From contig NZ_AHMT02000047.1 of NCBI RefSeq assembly GCF_000243815.2, positions 40,001 to 52,500 of the forward strand: DNA of 12,500 nucleotides. The letters run 5' to 3'. This DNA is from Leptospira alexanderi serovar Manhao 3 str. L 60 (lineage in GTDB: Bacteria > Spirochaetota > Leptospiria > Leptospirales > Leptospiraceae). This document shows positions 1 to 12,500 of the stretch, in pieces. Position 1 is the stretch's first letter, and each line of letters begins with the position of its first letter. The notes under the pieces are model-generated. The model was not told the DNA's origin and did not search any database. It saw only the letters and a list, made by a program, of their open reading frames with translations. The position numbers and the translations under genes are program-made.

Positions 1-296
<296 letters not shown>

Positions 297-303
297 GGCG
301 ATC

Positions 304-3788
<3,485 letters not shown>

Positions 3789-3796
3789 TTTAAACT

Positions 3797-4971
<1,175 letters not shown>

Positions 4972-4992
4972 AACCGGAAAGGAAAGATAGGA

Positions 4993-5469
<477 letters not shown>

Positions 5470-5476
5470 TTCAATT

Positions 5477-5482
5477 CTCCTT
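5477..5482 (-). promoter_or_regulatory. Ribosome binding site of gspG (supports TTG start)
   Basis: On the minus strand AAGGAG is followed by a 7-base spacer and TTG at 5469-5467, within the 22-base gap after the gspF stop codon. No ATG or GTG lies in frame between this site and the prepilin motif, so it fixes the TTG as the start. Confidence 0.8.
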
Positions 5483-5491
5483 AATCTAAAG

Positions 5492-6718
<1,227 letters not shown>

Positions 6719-6721
6719 GAA

Positions 6722-8395
<1,674 letters not shown>

Positions 8396-8398
8396 ATT

Positions 8399-10204
<1,806 letters not shown>

Positions 10205-10205
10205 T

Positions 10206-11113
<908 letters not shown>

Positions 11114-11127
11114 GAATTCGATTAGCA

Positions 11128-11164
11128 AATTTCTTTCAAGAAATTGGAATACTTCCCAATTTCT
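11128..11164 (-). repeat. Overlapping inverted repeats in the gap before gspC
   Basis: The 60 bases between the M23 peptidase stop and gspC (11112-11171) hold two dyads that share a central segment. AGAAATTGG (11039-based offset: 11139-11147) pairs perfectly with CCAATTTCT (11156-11164) around an 8-base loop. AATTTCTT (11128-11135) pairs perfectly with AAGAAATT (11138-11145). The two hairpins cannot form together because both use bases 11139-11145. There is no T-run after either stem on the transcribed strand, so this is not a standard terminator. It may be an attenuation switch, a protein-binding dyad or chance in AT-rich DNA. No confident promoter is visible in the gap. Confidence 0.45.
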
Positions 11165-11171
11165 ATTTGGA

Positions 11172-12500
<1,329 letters not shown>

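Noticed and set aside
11128..11164. Intrinsic terminator after the M23 peptidase gene
   Set aside because: The stems are AT-rich and no T-run follows them on the transcribed strand, so a standard terminator is not supported.

Overview
The window is one continuous, single-strand block. Every gene I can support is on the minus strand, and together they read as a type II secretion system (T2SS, Gsp) operon transcribed from high to low coordinates. Base composition is moderately AT-rich (about 40% GC by eye). The small lipoprotein at the right edge has a relaxed, spirochaete-like lipobox. Both fit a Leptospira-type spirochaete. This taxonomic guess rests on style and gene arrangement only and is moderate in confidence.

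Layout in transcription order. The right edge (12500 to 12154) holds a small lipoprotein whose start lies outside the window. It overlaps by 32 bases a LysM + M23 (LytM-type) zinc endopeptidase gene (12185-11172). A 60-base gap with overlapping inverted repeats follows; it is the largest non-coding stretch in the window. Then comes the secretion operon: gspC (clamp), gspD (outer-membrane secretin), gspE (ATPase), gspF (inner-membrane platform), gspG (major pseudopilin), gspH, gspI, gspJ and gspK (minor pseudopilin tip), gspL (actin-like linker) and gspM, which runs off the left edge. Junctions are 3-22 bases or overlap, so translational coupling along one transcript is likely. No stretch over 300 bases lacks a gene.

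How they work together, from knowledge of the T2SS family: GspE hydrolyses ATP at the inner membrane and drives GspF/L/M to assemble GspG into a periplasmic pseudopilus capped by H/I/J/K. The pseudopilus pushes folded periplasmic substrates through the GspD channel, with GspC linking the inner platform to the secretin. The M23 enzyme could open peptidoglycan for the secretin. The upstream lipoprotein is a candidate, but unproven, secretin pilotin. GspO (prepilin peptidase) and GspN are not seen here.

The system itself is a known one. Points worth a second look are: unusually long, very basic leaders on GspK and possibly GspI; a secretin that appears to have one fewer N-domain than the classical form; a GspL with intact PilM-like nucleotide-binding motifs; an extra segment in GspI; two TTG starts with good ribosome binding sites; and mutually exclusive hairpins just before gspC. 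I see no tRNA, rRNA, CRISPR array, insertion sequence or convincing terminator.
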